Positions 5,503 through 7,003 of a stretch of DNA of 7,003 bases are shown piece after piece (position 1 is the first letter of the stretch; each line of letters starts with the position of its first letter). Under the pieces are notes generated by a model. It worked only from the letters and a program-made list of their open reading frames with translations. It was not told the origin of the DNA and made no database searches. Where the stretch lies: assembly GCA_031289815.1 (NCBI GenBank), contig JAITOS010000045.1, positions 1 to 7,003 of the forward strand. Direction: 5' to 3'. The stretch comes from Peptococcaceae bacterium. GTDB taxonomy: Bacteria > Bacillota > Desulfitobacteriia > Desulfitobacteriales > Desulfitobacteriaceae. Position numbers and translations under genes: made by a program.

Positions 5503-6726
5503 TCACCGGACTGGTTGTTCAAGGTTTTTCCGTTCGAGAAATTCTTGCGCCCCGCCTGATTCCCAATCGTCGGTGAGCGTACAGATCCGAAACTGATGGG
5601 GATTTTTCAGCCAGCATTGCCATCGTGACAACTCGGCCTTCTTGCTTGGCGTGGTTAACCAATAGACCAGCCCATTCCATTCCAGCGCTTCTCCCGCTTC
5701 ATTCCCCATATTTTTTAACAAGGCGCTATGCTCCAATACGCTTGTCAGCAGCAAACTATACGAGGACTGCGGCAAAGGCCGGCCGAGAATCGGATAGACG
5801 ACCCGAAGGTTGCCATGATGTTGAAAATAATATACGTCTTCAAGATCGGCTATCCAGAATTCCTGACGGTTTTTTGGCAGCCAGGGCCAAATCCACGGCT
5901 CTCCCCAAAGCGCTCTGGTCCTTTCCTCATTTTTCATCATGAATAATTTGAGCTTATCGGAGGGGGGCAAGTGTTCTGTAAACTCCGGCCCCTCCAAAAC
6001 CGCTAACATCTCATTCATTGTTCGTTGAAATTCCTGATTCAATTGGCCACTCGCATCTACCCAGCCTGTTTTTTTCCAGCGCTGACCCCTTTCCTGATCT
6101 TTATCCCATTTCCCCTTCCCGGTCAATTCCAGTTTTTTGCCGCGCCGGATGATTTCGGCGATCTCCAGATTCCCCCAGTAAAACTGGATCGTCCGCTGCT
6201 TGAAACGCGTCCGAATCCCCCGATTTTGGTATTGCTGAAAAAAATCAAGGATATTCTTTAATTGCTGGATGGCTACGGAATCCAAGCCCAAACTCCATTG
6301 CCGCCAATGAGGACGTTTTTCGCCGAGACTATAGACTTGGTCCGATCGCCGTTCGGAAACTAAATACAGGCTTGGATCCAGTTTTTCCCGCCAATATATG
6401 CCTTTAGCCGTCAAATTTCCGCCGATTTTATGGATCGCCAGCAGAAAAAACGGTGAAAAATCCGGCGCTACAAAATACAGCACGGTTTTAGCGCCGTTGC
6501 TCAACCCATTCGCCCACAGAATACCATTCATTAAAAAATCATCTTCCCGCGGGGGCGCAGCCGAAGCAATAATTCCCAAACGCAGAGAAATATCGCCGCC
6601 CATAAAATACGCATATTTTGCCGATAAGCGCAAGGCCCGAACCTTCTCCGGCGGACAGCGCGTCCAAGCCTCTCCTAAAAAAAGATTTGCATGTGATTTC
6701 CATAGTTCTTGCCAAGCGATACTCAC
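5503..6726 (-). CDS. Trp-rich conserved-looking protein of unknown function
   Basis: I do not recognise the family. The 407-residue product has no signal peptide or clear membrane segment and is probably cytosolic. It is unusually rich in tryptophan (21 residues, about 5%), including EPWIWPWLP (276-284) and RWQCWL (368-373), and has a very basic middle (residues ~190-220). The N-terminal part (residues 30-125) alternates hydrophobic strands and helices, with acidic PREDD at 59-63 and a hydrophobic VLYFVAPDFSPFFLLAI run at 82-98. This could be an alpha/beta fold, but I see no complete nuclease, kinase or transferase motif. The GTG start is supported by GGAGG (6733-6737) six bases upstream. It may have its own promoter (6775-6802) and lies downstream of a RACo-like gene. 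Terminator signals after it are weak. Confidence 0.8.
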   Translation of the reverse strand: MSIAWQELWKSHANLFLGEAWTRCPPEKVRALRLSAKYAYFMGGDISLRLGIIASAAPPREDDFLMNGILWANGLSNGAKTVLYFVAPDFSPFFLLAIHKIGGNLTAKGIYWREKLDPSLYLVSERRSDQVYSLGEKRPHWRQWSLGLDSVAIQQLKNILDFFQQYQNRGIRTRFKQRTIQFYWGNLEIAEIIRRGKKLELTGKGKWDKDQERGQRWKKTGWVDASGQLNQEFQRTMNEMLAVLEGPEFTEHLPPSDKLKLFMMKNEERTRALWGEPWIWPWLPKNRQEFWIADLEDVYYFQHHGNLRVVYPILGRPLPQSSYSLLLTSVLEHSALLKNMGNEAGEALEWNGLVYWLTTPSKKAELSRWQCWLKNPHQFRICTLTDDWESGGAQEFLERKNLEQPVR

Positions 6727-6774
6727 CTTGATCCTCCCTTAAGATTTCTTCCTCCATCATGTTTACGCCGCGGG

Positions 6775-6802
6775 AGAATACAAAATGCCATTCCTCTGCC
6801 AA
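6775..6802 (-). promoter_or_regulatory. Possible promoter of the 407-residue gene
   Basis: On the minus strand, TTGGCA (6802-6797, five of six) is followed after 16 bases by TATTCT (6780-6775, four of six). Transcription would begin near 6768, about 40 bases before the GTG start. The match is moderate, and the gene could also be read from the upstream RACo-like gene. Confidence 0.4.
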
Positions 6803-6857
6803 AAACTAACGCAATTCCGCCTGCCCCATTCCGGCGCTGTTCAGACACTGATTGCCG

Positions 6858-6885
6858 GCAAAGCGGACGTTTTTATCCGCAATGC
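6858..6885 (-). other. Hairpin just after the RACo-like gene
   Basis: GCGGA (6863-6867) pairs with TCCGC (6876-6880), and an outer GCA/TGC pair (6858-6860, 6883-6885) extends it across a two-base internal loop. It begins 3 bases beyond the stop codon of the upstream gene. No T-run follows, so it is not a standard terminator; it may stabilise the 3' end or lie in a cotranscribed spacer. Confidence 0.3.
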
Positions 6886-6888
6886 GCC

Positions 6889-7002
6889 CTAAAACCCCAG
6901 ACAACGCACGAATAATTTATCGAACCCCTCCTGATTGGCCAGCTCCACGCAGGTGATTTCTTGGACCAGCCGCTCCATTTCGCCGCGGCAGGACTGATTC
7001 AA
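6889..7002 (-). CDS. C-terminal end of a RACo-like (DUF4445) protein, partial
   Basis: Only the last 37 codons and the TAG stop are inside the window; the rest lies beyond the right edge. The visible residues read approximately ERLVQEITCVELANQEGF followed by DKLFVRCLGF. In RACo/DUF4445 ASKHA-fold proteins, which reductively reactivate corrinoid proteins using ATP and often carry an N-terminal ferredoxin domain, the chain typically ends with a helix, a strand of the form 'I-x-Y-V/I-E-L', a short 'P-x-F' turn and a final 'F-x-x-x-hydrophobic-F'. The tail here fits that pattern. The identification rests on a short segment. If correct, the locus belongs to an anaerobe with corrinoid-dependent methyl transfer. 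Confidence 0.5.
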   Translation of the reverse strand: MNQSCRGEMERLVQEITCVELANQEGFDKLFVRCLGF

Positions 7003-7003
7003 T

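Noticed and set aside
6539..6802. An 87-codon minus-strand frame overlapping the start of the 407-residue gene.
   Set aside because: It shares most of its length with the better supported 407-residue frame, which has its own GGAGG site. The overlapping product has no recognisable features.
6801..6906. A short minus-strand frame between the RACo-like end and the 407-residue gene.
   Set aside because: It has no ATG or ribosome binding site near its beginning and no resemblance I can name; the region more likely holds a hairpin and a promoter.

Overview
The window looks like a chromosomal stretch from a low- to mid-GC Bacillota species. The evidence is purine-rich Shine-Dalgarno sites (AAGGAGG, GGAGG, AGGGGGAG), sigma-A type promoters with 17-base spacers, a factor-independent terminator and a family M3 oligoendopeptidase F. 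The short S-adenosylhomocysteine hydrolase and a gene end resembling corrinoid-protein reactivases (RACo/DUF4445) point towards an anaerobe, perhaps Negativicutes or Clostridia. That placement is an inference without a database search. I see no mobile element, CRISPR array, rRNA or tRNA.

Layout, left to right. Bases 1-183 hold a perfect 17-bp hairpin, probably the terminator of the minus-strand unit to its right, and a symmetric repeat cluster. A small membrane-anchored or secreted protein (minus, ends at 184) lies just downstream of the S-adenosylhomocysteine hydrolase gene (minus, 525-1772). Diverging from the hydrolase is a membrane protein with a C-terminal spermidine-synthase-like SAM-binding domain (plus; best start 1884). 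Its clear promoter overlaps the upstream ATG at 1839, so the longer reading frame is unlikely to be the translated one. This gene converges on oligoendopeptidase F (minus, 3381-5189), and both stop codons lie inside one CTATAG palindrome.

The 313-bp gap 5190-5502 is the most structured non-coding part of the window. On the minus strand it has an AT-only palindrome, a strong promoter, a hairpin at the predicted RNA 5' end, a purine-rich linker with repeated GGA triplets, an 11-bp terminator hairpin with six Us, and then about 90 nt of further leader before pepF. It could be an attenuated leader or a separate RNA of about 80 nt. Further right are a 407-residue Trp-rich protein of unknown function (minus, 5503-6726, GTG start) and the last 37 codons of a RACo-like protein (minus, 6889-7002).

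Functionally, the hydrolase removes S-adenosylhomocysteine left by methyltransferases. The divergent membrane protein has a SAM-type (or decarboxylated-SAM-type) nucleotide fold, so the pair may share a metabolic theme, but this rests on adjacency only. PepF is a cytosolic peptide-degrading enzyme with no obvious link to its neighbours. I found no convincing new multi-gene system. The best candidate for something undescribed is the pepF leader RNA.
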